Assembly: GCF_014656135.1 (NCBI RefSeq)
Contig: NZ_BNBV01000001.1
Span: 62,001 to 126,000, forward strand
From: Streptomyces thermodiastaticus
GTDB lineage: Bacteria; Actinomycetota; Actinomycetes; Streptomycetales; Streptomycetaceae
Direction of reading: 5' to 3'
DNA length: 64,000 bases
Shown: in pieces, positions 43,320-51,914 of the stretch
Position numbering within the stretch: position 1 is the stretch's first letter
Layout: each line of letters starts with the position of its first letter
Notes under the pieces: generated by a model
What the model was told of the DNA's origin: nothing
Databases searched by the model: none
Seen by the model: only the letters and a program-made list of their open reading frames with translations
Program-made: the position numbers and the translations under genes

Positions 43320-44843
43320 TCAGGGTGCGCCCGGCCTGCGGGACGGACGGACCCAGCCGAAGGACCGTTCGACGGCCTGCCGCCAGCTCTCGTACTCCTC
43401 CTCGCGCCGCTCGGGATCCATCGCGGGCAGCCACTGGGCGGCCCGGTGCCAGTTGGCACGCAGCGCCTCCAGGTCCGGCCAGTACTCGACGGCGAGCCCG
43501 GCGGCGTAGGCGGCGCCCAGGGAGACCGTCTCGGCCACCAGGGGCCGCACCACGGGCAGGTCGAGCACGTCGGCGAGCATCTGCATCAGCAGGTTGTCGC
43601 TGGTCATGCCGCCGTCCACCTTCAGCCGGCGCAGGGACAGTCCGCAGTCGGCGTTCATGGCGTCGACGACCTCCCGGGTCTGCCAGGCGGTCGCCTCCAG
43701 CACGGCGCGGGCCAGGTGGCCCTTGGTGATGTAGGAGGTCAGGCCGACGACGACCCCGCGGGCGTCGCTGCGCCAGTGGGGGGCGAACAGGCCGGAGAAG
43801 GCCGGCACGATGTAGCAGCCGCCGTTGTCCTCCACCGTCCGTGCCAGGGTCTCGATCTCGGGCGCGGTGCCGATCAGCCCGAGCTGGTCGCGGAACCACT
43901 GCACCAGCGAGCCGGTGACGGCCATCGGCCCCTCCAGGGCGTACACCGTGGGCTCGGTCGCGATCTTGTAGGCGATGGTGGTGATCAGGCCGTTGCGGGA
44001 GCGCACCAGCTCGGTGCCGGTGTTCCTCAGCAGGAAGCTGCCGGTGCCGTAGGTGCACTTGGCCTCCCCGGGCGAGAAACACGTCTGCCCGAACAGCGCC
44101 GCGTGCTGGTCGCCGAGAGCGGCGGTGATGCGCACACCCGGGAGCAGCGCACGGGCCTCGCCGTAGCTCTCGGCCGAGGAGTGGATCTCCGGCAGCAGCA
44201 CGCGCGGCACGCCGAAGAAGTCCAGCAGCTCGGGGTCCCAGGTCAGGGTGCGCAGGTTGACGAGCATGGTGCGGCTGGCGTTGGTGGGGTCGGTGATGTG
44301 CAGTCCGCCGTGGATGCCGCCGGTGAGGTTGTAGATCAGCCAGCTCTCCATCGTGCCGAACAGCACCTCGCCGTCCCGGGCACGTGTCTCGAGTCCCTGC
44401 ACGTGGTCGAACAGCCAGCGGATCCGGGGGGCGGAGAAGTACGTGGAGGGCGGCAGGCCGCAGCGGTCCAGGAAGTACTCGTCGCCGGGACGGTCCCTGA
44501 GCGCGTCGACGAGGGGCGCGGTGCGGGTGTCCTGCCAGACGATCGCGCGGCCCAGCGGCAGGCCGGTGCGCCGGTCCCAGAGCACGGTGGTCTCCCGCTG
44601 GTTGGCGATGCCGATGGCGGCGATGGATCCGGCGTCCGCACCCACGTGCGCCATCGCCTCCGGCACGATGCGGCGGACGTTGCGCCAGATCTCCACCGGG
44701 TCGTGCTCGACCCAGCCTGGCCGGGGGAAGTACTGGCGGTGCTCCCGCTGGGCGACCGAGCACAGCCGTCCGCGCTGGTCGAACAGGATGCATCGGGTGG
44801 ACGTGGTGCCCTGGTCGATGGACATCACATACCGGTCAGCCAT
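43320..44843 (-). CDS. glpK: Glycerol kinase
   Basis: 507 residues, full length. The ATP-binding DQGTTSTRC (10-18), substrate-side [17 protein letters not shown], the FGGY signature region [18 protein letters not shown], and the ATP loop DGGMTSDN are all present. It phosphorylates glycerol to sn-glycerol-3-phosphate. The ATG at 44843 has AGGCGG-type ribosome pairing. The gylR-like regulator lies 42 nt upstream on the same strand, but no glpF or glpD follows, unlike the S. coelicolor gylCABX operon. A GlpF-type channel lies at 50436. Confidence 0.95.
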   Translation of the reverse strand: MADRYVMSIDQGTTSTRCILFDQRGRLCSVAQREHRQYFPRPGWVEHDPVEIWRNVRRIVPEAMAHVGADAGSIAAIGIANQRETTVLWDRRTGLPLGRAIVWQDTRTAPLVDALRDRPGDEYFLDRCGLPPSTYFSAPRIRWLFDHVQGLETRARDGEVLFGTMESWLIYNLTGGIHGGLHITDPTNASRTMLVNLRTLTWDPELLDFFGVPRVLLPEIHSSAESYGEARALLPGVRITAALGDQHAALFGQTCFSPGEAKCTYGTGSFLLRNTGTELVRSRNGLITTIAYKIATEPTVYALEGPMAVTGSLVQWFRDQLGLIGTAPEIETLARTVEDNGGCYIVPAFSGLFAPHWRSDARGVVVGLTSYITKGHLARAVLEATAWQTREVVDAMNADCGLSLRRLKVDGGMTSDNLLMQMLADVLDLPVVRPLVAETVSLGAAYAAGLAVEYWPDLEALRANWHRAAQWLPAMDPERREEEYESWRQAVERSFGWVRPSRRPGAP

Positions 44844-44885
44844 GCTTCGGGTCCGCCTTCCGGTGCGTCACGCGAGTCGGGTGGG

Positions 44886-45677
44886 TCAGGTGGAGCGCTG
44901 GCGGGGCGCTGTCGGCGGGCCGCCGCCCAGTTCCCGGGATATGGCCCGTGCCGCCTCCCGCAGCAGGCCGATCAGGACGGGCTGCGGCCGCCCGTCGGGG
45001 TCACAGATGCGTTCGGGTGCCCCGGACAGGGCGATGGCGCCGATCACGAGGCCGCCCTGTCCGCGGATCGGGACGGCGATCCCGGCCTCCCCCAGGTTCA
45101 TCTCCTGCACCTCCATCGCCCAGCCCTGCTCGCGGATCTCGGCGAGCGCCCGGTCCAGGTCCCTCCGAGTGACCAGGGTGTGGCGGGTGTACGCCTCCAG
45201 CCGCGCGTCCGGCGGGGTGCCGAGGGACGCGGTGCCGAAGGCAAGCAGCACCTTGCCCATCGAGGAGGCGTGCAGCGGCAGCAGGGCACCGACGTCCAGC
45301 GTCTGCAGCGAGTCGTCGGGCCGGAAGACGTGGTGGACGACGAGCACCCTGTCCTCCAGCGGGGTGCCCAGCCGGACGGCCTCCCCGCTGCGCGCGGCCA
45401 GCGCGTCCGCCCAGTTCAGGGAACGCGAGCGCAGTTCGTTGACGTCGAGGTAGCTGCTGCCCAGGTGCAGCAGGGCCGCTCCGAGCTGGTACTTCCCGGT
45501 CACCTCGTCCTGTTCGACGAAGTCCACGCGCTGCAGGGTGCGCAGGATGCCGTGTGCGGTGCCCTTGGCCAGCCCGAGGGAGGAGGCGACCTCGCCGAGC
45601 CCGAGCCTGCGGGGTCCCCCGGCGAGCAGCCGCAGGATCGCCGCCGCGCGCTCGATGGACTGCACGGGTCCGCCCAT
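44886..45677 (-). CDS. IclR-family regulator, GylR-like
   Basis: 263 residues. N-terminal winged helix (PVQSIERAAAILRLLAGGPRRLGLGEVASSLGLAKGTAHGILRTLQRV) is very close in wording to Streptomyces GylR, the glycerol-operon repressor, followed by an IclR ligand-binding domain (SVHHVFRPDDSLQTLDVGALLPLHASSMGK type). GylR represses gyl genes and is released by glycerol-3-phosphate (family knowledge). It directly precedes glpK. The ATG at 45677 is clear. Upstream is the inverted repeat GTTCGG/CCGAAC at 45716-45732, a likely operator. Confidence 0.85.
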   Translation of the reverse strand: MGGPVQSIERAAAILRLLAGGPRRLGLGEVASSLGLAKGTAHGILRTLQRVDFVEQDEVTGKYQLGAALLHLGSSYLDVNELRSRSLNWADALAARSGEAVRLGTPLEDRVLVVHHVFRPDDSLQTLDVGALLPLHASSMGKVLLAFGTASLGTPPDARLEAYTRHTLVTRRDLDRALAEIREQGWAMEVQEMNLGEAGIAVPIRGQGGLVIGAIALSGAPERICDPDGRPQPVLIGLLREAARAISRELGGGPPTAPRQRST

Positions 45678-45715
45678 GGGCCGATGGTATCCGTTTTACT
45701 CCGATAAGGACCGTT

Positions 45716-45732
45716 GTTCGGTGCAGCCGAAC
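45716..45732. promoter_or_regulatory. Inverted repeat, candidate IclR-type operator
   Basis: GTTCGG (45716-45721), 5-nt spacer, CCGAAC (45727-45732), 38 bp upstream of the gylR-like start. IclR-type regulators often bind GTTCG-containing palindromes near their own promoters. Confidence 0.5.
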
Positions 45733-45767
45733 GCTGCTCGCTCTTCACGTGCGCCGTCATCGTCCCG

Positions 45768-45856
45768 GCCGTGCACCGCAGCCCTCAGCGCCCAGCCCGA
45801 AGCCGCTGACCGCGGCTGTCCGCGCCCGTAGCCGTACACCGCAGCCCTCAGCGCCC
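45768..45856. repeat. 26-bp direct repeat, period 63
   Basis: Bases 45768-45793 recur at 45831-45856 with one mismatch (G for A at the sixth base of the unit). It lies between the gylR-like gene and the end of the lacI-family gene. Function unknown; perhaps a slip duplication. Confidence 0.5.
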
Positions 45857-45881
45857 GAAGGTGCCGTCGCGGGCGGAGAGG

Positions 45882-46889
45882 TCAGCGGCTCGCGACGGGC
45901 GGGGCGGTGGTTCCGCGCTCCCGGAGGACGGGCCGGGTCAGCTCGACGGTGCCCGGGCGGTCCGGGTCCTGGATGCGGTCGAGGAGACGGCGGGCGGCGC
46001 GCAGGCCCACCTCGTGACCGGAGGGGTCCACCGTGGTCAGCCACAGGTGACGCAGCCGGGCGAGGCAGGTGTTGTCGTACCCGACGAGGGACAGCTCGCG
46101 CGGCACGTCAAGTCCGCTCGCCGCGGCGGCCGACAGCGCGCCCACACAGGTGATGTCGTTGGCCGCGAAGACGGCGGTGGGCCGCGGTTCTCGGCCGAGC
46201 AGCCGGACGGCGGCCCGGTGGCCGCCCTCCTCGGTGAGGTCGCCGGCTTCCACCAGCGCCGCATCCGCCAGGCCGTGCGCCCGCATCGCCGCCTCGAAAC
46301 CCCGGCGGCGCAGGGCGCCGACCGCACCCCGGCCCGTGATGTGCGCGATGCGCCGGTGACCGAGACGGATCAAATGCTCGGTGGCGAGCCGGGCGCCGAG
46401 CTCGTCGTCGCCGGTGACCACGTCCACACCCGGCAGCTCCGGTTCGCGGGCGCCGGCCACCACGACGGGCACCCGGCCGGCCGCCGCGCGCAGCGCCTGC
46501 GGATCCCGCAGCGTGCCCACCGCCACCACCCCGTCGACGCGCAGTTCCGTGAAGGTGCGGGTCAGGTCCTCCCCCAGACGCTCGTCGAGCCGGCCGTCGC
46601 CCAGCAGCACATGCAGCCCGGCGTCGCGCAGGCGCGCGGTGAGCCCGTCGAGCAGCTCCACGAACCAGGGGTTGCGCAGGTCGTCCAGAAGCACACCGAC
46701 GGTGCGGGTGCGGCGCTCGCTGAGACTGCGGGCCGCGGCGTTGGGCCGGTAACCCAGTTCCTTCACGGCGGCGAGCACGGCCTGCCGTTTCTCGGGGCGG
46801 ACGCTGCCGGAGCCGCGCAGCACCAGCGAGACCAGCGACTTGGACACGCCGGCCCGCGCGGCCACGTCGCGGATGGTCGGGGCTCGCAT
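45882..46889 (-). CDS. LacI-family transcriptional regulator
   Basis: 335 residues, full length. The LacI HTH reads TIRDVAARAGVSKSLVSLVLRGSGSVRPEKR with the hinge LGYRPNAAARSLSERRTRTVGVLLDDL, then a periplasmic-binding-protein-like ligand domain. It binds a sugar or polyol and represses neighbouring genes. The ATG at 46889 fits the conserved N-terminus. It is divergent from the Gfo/Idh operon, a common arrangement for sugar-acid or inositol pathways. Confidence 0.85.
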   Translation of the reverse strand: MRAPTIRDVAARAGVSKSLVSLVLRGSGSVRPEKRQAVLAAVKELGYRPNAAARSLSERRTRTVGVLLDDLRNPWFVELLDGLTARLRDAGLHVLLGDGRLDERLGEDLTRTFTELRVDGVVAVGTLRDPQALRAAAGRVPVVVAGAREPELPGVDVVTGDDELGARLATEHLIRLGHRRIAHITGRGAVGALRRRGFEAAMRAHGLADAALVEAGDLTEEGGHRAAVRLLGREPRPTAVFAANDITCVGALSAAAASGLDVPRELSLVGYDNTCLARLRHLWLTTVDPSGHEVGLRAARRLLDRIQDPDRPGTVELTRPVLRERGTTAPPVASR

Positions 46890-46964
46890 GCCTGGGACCG
46901 TTCCACACCCGTGCCCCGGTGTAAAGCCCCCGCACCGGCCCGCTCGTTCCAGGTGTCCTGAGGG

Positions 46965-46994
46965 TTGACACGTGCTCCGGCGACCGCCCATCGT
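46965..46994 (+). promoter_or_regulatory. Promoter of the Gfo/Idh operon
   Basis: TTGACA at 46965-46970 and CATCGT at 46989-46994, 18 bp apart, upstream of the oxidoreductase gene. The -35 is a perfect consensus; the -10 is weak. Confidence 0.45.
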
Positions 46995-47077
46995 GAGGTG
47001 CGGCCGCCGTTGGAGCGGTCCAAGACGACGGGCCGGCGGGAAGGCCGGGCAGGCCGGTGAAAGGGTTGAGGGCTGTC

Positions 47078-48232
47078 ATGGTGGAGACGCTCGGTGTCGC
47101 CGTCGTCGGATTCGGCTGGATGGGGCGGGTGCACACCCAGGCGTACGCCCGTCTGCCGCACCACTTCCCGCAGCCGGCGGTGCGGCCGCGTCCGGTCGTG
47201 GTGGCCGACGAGGTGCCCGGCAGAGCGGCCGAGGCCGCCGAACGCTACGGGTTCGCCCGGGCCACCACCGACTGGCACGAGATCCTCACCGACCCCGACG
47301 TGCAGGCCGTCAGCGTCACGGCGCCGAACGTCCTGCACCGTGAGATCGGCGTCGCCCTGGCCGAGGCCGGCAAGCATCTGTGGATCGAGAAACCGGTCGG
47401 CCTGGACGCCGCCGACGCCCGCGCGGTCGCGGAGGCGGCCGAGAAGGCGGGGGTGCGGGGCACGGTCGGGTTCAACTATCGCCACGCGCCCGCGGTCGTC
47501 GCCGCCCACGACATGATCGCCGCCGGTGAGATCGGGACCCCCACGCATGTGCGCATCCGGCTGTTCAGCGACTACGCCGCCCATCCCGAGGGGGCGCTGA
47601 CCTGGCGGTACGAGCGGGCACGCGGCGGCAGCGGGGTGCTCGGCGACCTGGCCTCGCACGGGGTGGACCTGGCCCGGTACCTGCTCGGCGAGATCGCGTC
47701 GCTGTGCGCCGACACAGCCGTGTTCGTGCCCGAGCGGGCCCGCCCCGCGGGCGCCACCGCCGGACACACCCGCGCCACGGGCGGCACACCCGGCCCGGTG
47801 GAGAACGACGACTACGTCAGCTGCCTGCTGCGCTTCGCCTCCGGCGCGCGCGGGGTGCTGGAGGCCTGCCGGGTGTCGGTCGGCGAGCAGAACGCCTACG
47901 GGTTCGAGATCCACGGCACACGTGGCGCACTCTTCTGGGACTTCCGGCGCATGGGCGAACTGGGCGTCAGCCGTGGCACCGCGTACCAGGACCAGCCGGT
48001 CAGCACCGTCTACGTCGGCCCCGGACACGGCGCGTACGACGCGTTCCAGCCGGGCGCGGCCAACGCCATGGGCTACGACGATCTCAAGGTGATCGAGGCT
48101 CATCACTTCGTGCGCTCGATCGTGGACGGCACCCCGCACGGCGCGACCCTGAAGGACGCCGTGGCGGCGGCGTCCGCGCTGGACGCCATGGCGCTCTCCG
48201 CCGAACGCCGCGCCTGGGTGAGCACGGACTGA
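47078..48232 (+). CDS. Gfo/Idh/MocA-family oxidoreductase
   Basis: 384 residues. Rossmann motif GFGWMGRVHTQAY near residues 10-22, EKPVGLDAADARAVAEAAEKAGV with catalytic Lys of EKP, and the C-terminal GFO_IDH_MocA_C domain. Members oxidise or reduce sugars, inositol or sugar acids with NAD(P). The ATG at 47078 has GAGGG nearby; a GTG 21 nt earlier is possible. It is divergent from the LacI gene and followed by a thioesterase-like gene. Confidence 0.85.
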   Translation: MVETLGVAVVGFGWMGRVHTQAYARLPHHFPQPAVRPRPVVVADEVPGRAAEAAERYGFARATTDWHEILTDPDVQAVSVTAPNVLHREIGVALAEAGKHLWIEKPVGLDAADARAVAEAAEKAGVRGTVGFNYRHAPAVVAAHDMIAAGEIGTPTHVRIRLFSDYAAHPEGALTWRYERARGGSGVLGDLASHGVDLARYLLGEIASLCADTAVFVPERARPAGATAGHTRATGGTPGPVENDDYVSCLLRFASGARGVLEACRVSVGEQNAYGFEIHGTRGALFWDFRRMGELGVSRGTAYQDQPVSTVYVGPGHGAYDAFQPGAANAMGYDDLKVIEAHHFVRSIVDGTPHGATLKDAVAAASALDAMALSAERRAWVSTD

Positions 48233-48327
48233 CCCTCCCCTCACCCGTCCCCCGGCCCGGGCTTCGGCGGCCCCGCAGGCCGGAGCCCCCGTCCCGGCCG
48301 CACGACCGTCGCAAGGAGACACCCGCG

Positions 48328-49134
48328 TTGATCACCGGCACCGTGGTCCCCGACAGCTACTACATGCGCACCGACGAGCATCGCTTCAAGCCGACCGTCC
48401 ACGCCGGCGGCGCCTGGAACACCGACGAGCAGCACTTCAGCCCGCTCGGCGGCCTCGTCGTCCACGCCGTCGACCAGTACCTCGCCGCACGGCCGGACCA
48501 AGCCCTGGTGCTGTCCCGGATCAGCTACGACATCCTGGGCCGCCTGGCCCTGGACGAGTGCGAGATCCAGGTGGAGACCGTCCGTCCGGGCCGGACCATC
48601 GAACTGCTGGAGGCGACGGTCCGCATCGGCGGCCGGGCCGTGGTCCGGGCGCGCGTCTGGCTGTTGTCGGCGCAGGACACGACGGCCGTCGCCGGCGGCG
48701 CGGGCGAACGGCTGCCCCCGCCCGAGCGGATCCGGCCCTGGCCGATGGCCGAGCTGTGGCCCGGCGGCTACATCGCCTCCCTCGACGTCCGCCCCGTCGC
48801 CCCGCCGCGACCGGGCCGCACCACCGCCTGGGTCTCCACACCGCTGACCCTGGTCGCGGACGAGCCCAGCAGCCCGCTCGCCTCCTACCTGGCCCTGGTC
48901 GACACGGCCAACGGCATAGCGGTACGCCGGTCGCCGACGGAGTGGATGTTCCCCAACGTGGACCTGACCGTGCACCTGCACCGGCAGCCGGAGGCCGGCT
49001 GGACCGGCCTGGACACCACGGTGGTGTTCGGCCCCACCGGCCAGGGCCTGACCAGTACGGTCCTGCACGACGTGCACGGCCCGGTGGGCCACGCCCAGCA
49101 GATCCTCACCGTGCGCCCGATGCCCCGGAGCTGA
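48328..49134 (+). CDS. Hotdog-fold thioesterase-family protein
   Basis: 268 residues, a double-hotdog form. GGLVVHAVDQYLAARPDQALVLSRISYDILGRLALDECEIQVETVRPGRTIELLEATV matches acyl-CoA thioesterase TesB/ FABD-like proteins, and a second half repeats the fold. The start codon is TTG at 48328 with AAGGAG upstream, which also fits the fold start. The acyl or hydroxyacyl substrate is unknown. It lies between Gfo/Idh and the alcohol dehydrogenase and may be in the same transcript as the former. Confidence 0.7.
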   Translation: MITGTVVPDSYYMRTDEHRFKPTVHAGGAWNTDEQHFSPLGGLVVHAVDQYLAARPDQALVLSRISYDILGRLALDECEIQVETVRPGRTIELLEATVRIGGRAVVRARVWLLSAQDTTAVAGGAGERLPPPERIRPWPMAELWPGGYIASLDVRPVAPPRPGRTTAWVSTPLTLVADEPSSPLASYLALVDTANGIAVRRSPTEWMFPNVDLTVHLHRQPEAGWTGLDTTVVFGPTGQGLTSTVLHDVHGPVGHAQQILTVRPMPRS

Positions 49135-49286
49135 CCCCGCCGCCCCCTGCCCCGCCGTCCGTGCGGCCGCGCGTGTACCGGCCGCCGGGGCGGCCCGCCA
49201 CCCGCCCGTGGCCCGGCGCGCGCGATGAGCCGTGACCTGGTGTGCTGGAGAAGAAGGCCGCGACACATGTTCGGGAGGAGGCCGGG

Positions 49287-50312
49287 ATGAGCACCTATAC
49301 AGTCGCACAGGTCATGTCCGCCGGCGGGCCCCTGGAGATCGCCGAGCGGGAAGTGCCGGAGCCCGGACCCGGCCACGTCCGGATCGCCGTGGAGGCCTGC
49401 GGCATCTGCCACAGCGACTCGCTGTTCGTCGACGGCGCGGTGCCGGGCATCCGCTTCCCGGTGGTCGCCGGACACGAGATCGCCGGACGGATCGAGCAGC
49501 TGGGCACTCGGGCCGAGGAGTACGGCTGGCAGGTGGGCGACCGGGTGACCGTCGGCTGGTTCGGCGGCAGCTGCCTGCACTGCACGCCGTGCCGGCAGGG
49601 GGACTTCATCGTGTGCGTGAATCTCAAGGTGCCCGGCTGGACCTACGACGGCGGCTTCGCCCAGCAGGTGATCGCCCCGGTCGACGCCCTGGCCCGGATC
49701 CCGGACGCGCTGGCCGCGAGCGACGCGGGACCGCTGGCCTGCGCGGGCGTGACCGTGTTCAACGGGCTGCGGCGCAGCTCCGCCCGTCCGGGCGACCGGG
49801 TCGCGGTGCTCGGCATCGGCGGTCTGGGCCACCTGGGGGTGCAGTTCGCGGCGGCCATGGGGATGGAGACCGTCGCGATCGCCCGGGGCCCCGGCAAGGC
49901 CGACCTCGCCAAGCAGCTGGGCGCCCACCACTACGTCGACAGCACCGCGGCCACAGATGTCGCCGAGGCGCTGCGTGCGCTCGGCGGGGTCAAGGTGCTG
50001 GTGGCCACCGCCGGCAGCTCCGAGGCCGTCTCGGCGACCGTCGACGGGCTGACGCACCGGGGCGAGCTGGTGGTCATCGGTGTGGCCCCCGAACCGCTGG
50101 ACATCTCCCCGGCACAGCTGATCACGGGCGGCCGGGTCGTGCGCGGGCACCCGTCCGGCACCGCGCAGGACGTGCAGGAGACCATGGAGTTCAGCGCCCT
50201 CAACGGGGTACGGCCGATGACCGAGATCGTGCCGCTGGAGCAGGCCGACGAGGCCTACCGCAAGATGCTCTCGGGTGCCGCCCGCTTCCGCATGGTGCTC
50301 AGCACGGGCTGA
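49287..50312 (+). CDS. Zinc-dependent alcohol dehydrogenase (MDR)
   Basis: 341 residues. Catalytic zinc ligands are in CGICHSD (near 38-44) and GHE (near 62), and the structural zinc site is CLHCTPCRQGDFIVC. Rossmann motif GIGGLGHLGVQFA near 172. It oxidises alcohols or reduces aldehydes with NAD(P). Substrate class unknown; related Streptomyces enzymes act on aliphatic or aromatic alcohols. The ATG at 49287 has GGGAGGAGG upstream. A strong hairpin follows, before the convergent MIP gene. Confidence 0.85.
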   Translation: MSTYTVAQVMSAGGPLEIAEREVPEPGPGHVRIAVEACGICHSDSLFVDGAVPGIRFPVVAGHEIAGRIEQLGTRAEEYGWQVGDRVTVGWFGGSCLHCTPCRQGDFIVCVNLKVPGWTYDGGFAQQVIAPVDALARIPDALAASDAGPLACAGVTVFNGLRRSSARPGDRVAVLGIGGLGHLGVQFAAAMGMETVAIARGPGKADLAKQLGAHHYVDSTAATDVAEALRALGGVKVLVATAGSSEAVSATVDGLTHRGELVVIGVAPEPLDISPAQLITGGRVVRGHPSGTAQDVQETMEFSALNGVRPMTEIVPLEQADEAYRKMLSGAARFRMVLSTG

Positions 50313-50378
50313 CGGGAGCTCACCGACGGTTCTCGGACGGGGCGTGCCGGGAACGTCGCCCGCCGGTGCCGATGCCGG

Positions 50379-50410
50379 GCCGCCGGGTGCCCGTGTGGGC
50401 GCCCGGCGGC
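50379..50410. terminator. Bidirectional terminator hairpin
   Basis: GCCGCCGGGTGCCC (50379-50392) pairs with 50397-50410 except for one G-T pair, loop GTGT. Located between convergent genes. Confidence 0.7.
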
Positions 50411-50435
50411 TTCGGGCGCACGGCGACGGGCTCGG

Positions 50436-51383
50436 TCACTCCTCCTCGGGCGCCGGTGTGCCCCGGGTGCGGCCGGGGGGAGGTGCGGCAGCCTGATGGG
50501 CGCGCAGATGCAGCACGTCGCCGACGAACAGGTCGTAGACGAGCGCGCCGACCACACCGCCGACGAGCGGTCCGACGATGGGAATCCACCAGTAGTGGCT
50601 GAACGAACCCGCCAGGGAACCCGGCAGCGCGAGATCGCCCCACCCGGCGGCATACGCGAACAGGCGCGGCCCGAAGTCGCGGGCGGGGTTGATGGCATAC
50701 CCGGCGTTGGCGCCGTAGGAGATGCCGATGGCGCCGACGGCGAGGCCGATGAGCAGCGGCCCGAGATTGCCCTTCGGGGCCATGTTGCGCATGTCGACGA
50801 TCGCCAGGATCAGCAGCAGCAGGAATGCGGTGCCGACGATCTGGTCCACGAGCGGTCCCCAGACGCCGCCGTGGAAGTAGGGTGCCGGGAAGGTGGCGAA
50901 GATGGAGAACGAGGCCAGGGTGTGCCCGTTGGTCTTCGGGCCCTGCGACGCCTGGTCGAAGGTGTTGATGGCGTCGTGGTAGACGGCGTACACCAGGGCG
51001 GCACCGGCGAAGGCGCCGACCAGCTGTGACAGCCAGTACGGTGCGACCTTCGCCCAGGGGAACCTGCGCCGGAGGGCGAATGCCAGTGTCACGGCCGGGT
51101 TGAGATGGGCGCCGCTGACACCACCGGCCACATACACGGCGAAGGCCACGGCGAACGCCCAGCCCCAGCCGATCAGCAACCAGTCGCCGGCCCCCAGGAA
51201 GAAGGTCGTGGGGCCCTCCGTCCGGCCGGAACCGGGCAGGGCCGCGACCGCCATGGCGACCACGCCGTCACCGAAGGCGACGATCACCAGCGTCCCCAGG
51301 AATTCCGCCAGGCACTCTCCCCACAACCCTCCGCGTCGCCGGAGGTGCGAGGGTTTGATCAGGGGCGGGATGTCTACGGCCAT
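50436..51383 (-). CDS. MIP-family channel, glycerol facilitator type
   Basis: 315 residues with six membrane helices and two NPA half-helices: HLNPAVTLAF and AINPARDFGPR. The Asp after the second NPA (NPARD) is the mark of glycerol facilitators rather than water-only aquaporins. It is longer than E. coli GlpF at both ends; the N-terminus is MAVDIPPLIKPS and the C-terminus has a Pro/Arg tail. It would import glycerol for glpK at 43320 or export polyols. The ATG at 51383 fits the helix start. No glpK is adjacent, unlike classical glpFK. Confidence 0.85.
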   Translation of the reverse strand: MAVDIPPLIKPSHLRRRGGLWGECLAEFLGTLVIVAFGDGVVAMAVAALPGSGRTEGPTTFFLGAGDWLLIGWGWAFAVAFAVYVAGGVSGAHLNPAVTLAFALRRRFPWAKVAPYWLSQLVGAFAGAALVYAVYHDAINTFDQASQGPKTNGHTLASFSIFATFPAPYFHGGVWGPLVDQIVGTAFLLLLILAIVDMRNMAPKGNLGPLLIGLAVGAIGISYGANAGYAINPARDFGPRLFAYAAGWGDLALPGSLAGSFSHYWWIPIVGPLVGGVVGALVYDLFVGDVLHLRAHQAAAPPPGRTRGTPAPEEE

Positions 51384-51914
51384 GTCGGCCCTCTCGACGA
51401 ACGGTCCGGCGGATGAGCAGGCATGCCCGGCGTCGGGCGGCTCCGCATCACTCCAGGCGCCGACGGGCGGCCCGGGCGGCGGACGACGACGCCGTGCGTC
51501 ACTGCTCAGTGTGCGCGCACCCGTCGGCGGGAGCCACTCGGCCGCGGCCGGTCACCGGACGCCACCCCACACCCCGTCAACTTCCTACACCACGCACACT
51601 CACCAGAGTGAAGGCCATTCGGGTGACACGTGTCGCGACCGGCACCCACGATGACCGGCCAATGTGCCGAAACCGGCCGGTGGCGGCGGCAGGGTGCACC
51701 GCCGATTTGGTGGCAACTCCGCGATGTGCGGACAAGACTGGTCCATGGCTTTTGTCGTCGAACACCGCACGATCCCGGACACCCGCCGTCCTGGACGACG
51801 GACGGCGCCGAACACCGCACACCTCGAGCCTCGAACACCGCACGATTCGAACAACGCTCGGTCCCGGGGACCGGCCGCATCGGCCGGCCGTTCTCGACCT
51901 TTCAGGGAGTTCGC
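51384..51914. other. Regulatory region before the diaminopropionate cluster
   Basis: 531 bp without a gene. It contains a perfect palindrome GACACGTGTC at 51625-51634 and three copies of CGAACACCGCAC (see 51758-51845), all on the + strand ahead of the cluster. Its composition, with several A/T runs, is typical of a control region. Confidence 0.5.
51758..51845 (+). repeat. Three CGAACACCGCAC boxes before the NRPS cluster
   Basis: Copies at 51758, 51808 and 51831 (the outer two extend to CGAACACCGCACGAT), with a fourth degenerate CGAACAACGCTC at 51847. They sit 70-160 bp before the first gene of the operon, a position for binding sites of a pathway regulator such as a SARP or LuxR protein encoded elsewhere. 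Confidence 0.55.

Noticed and set aside
51018..51914. Possible regulator gene before the Dap operon
   Set aside because: No ORF in 51384-51914 has protein-like sequence; only repeats and palindromes were found.
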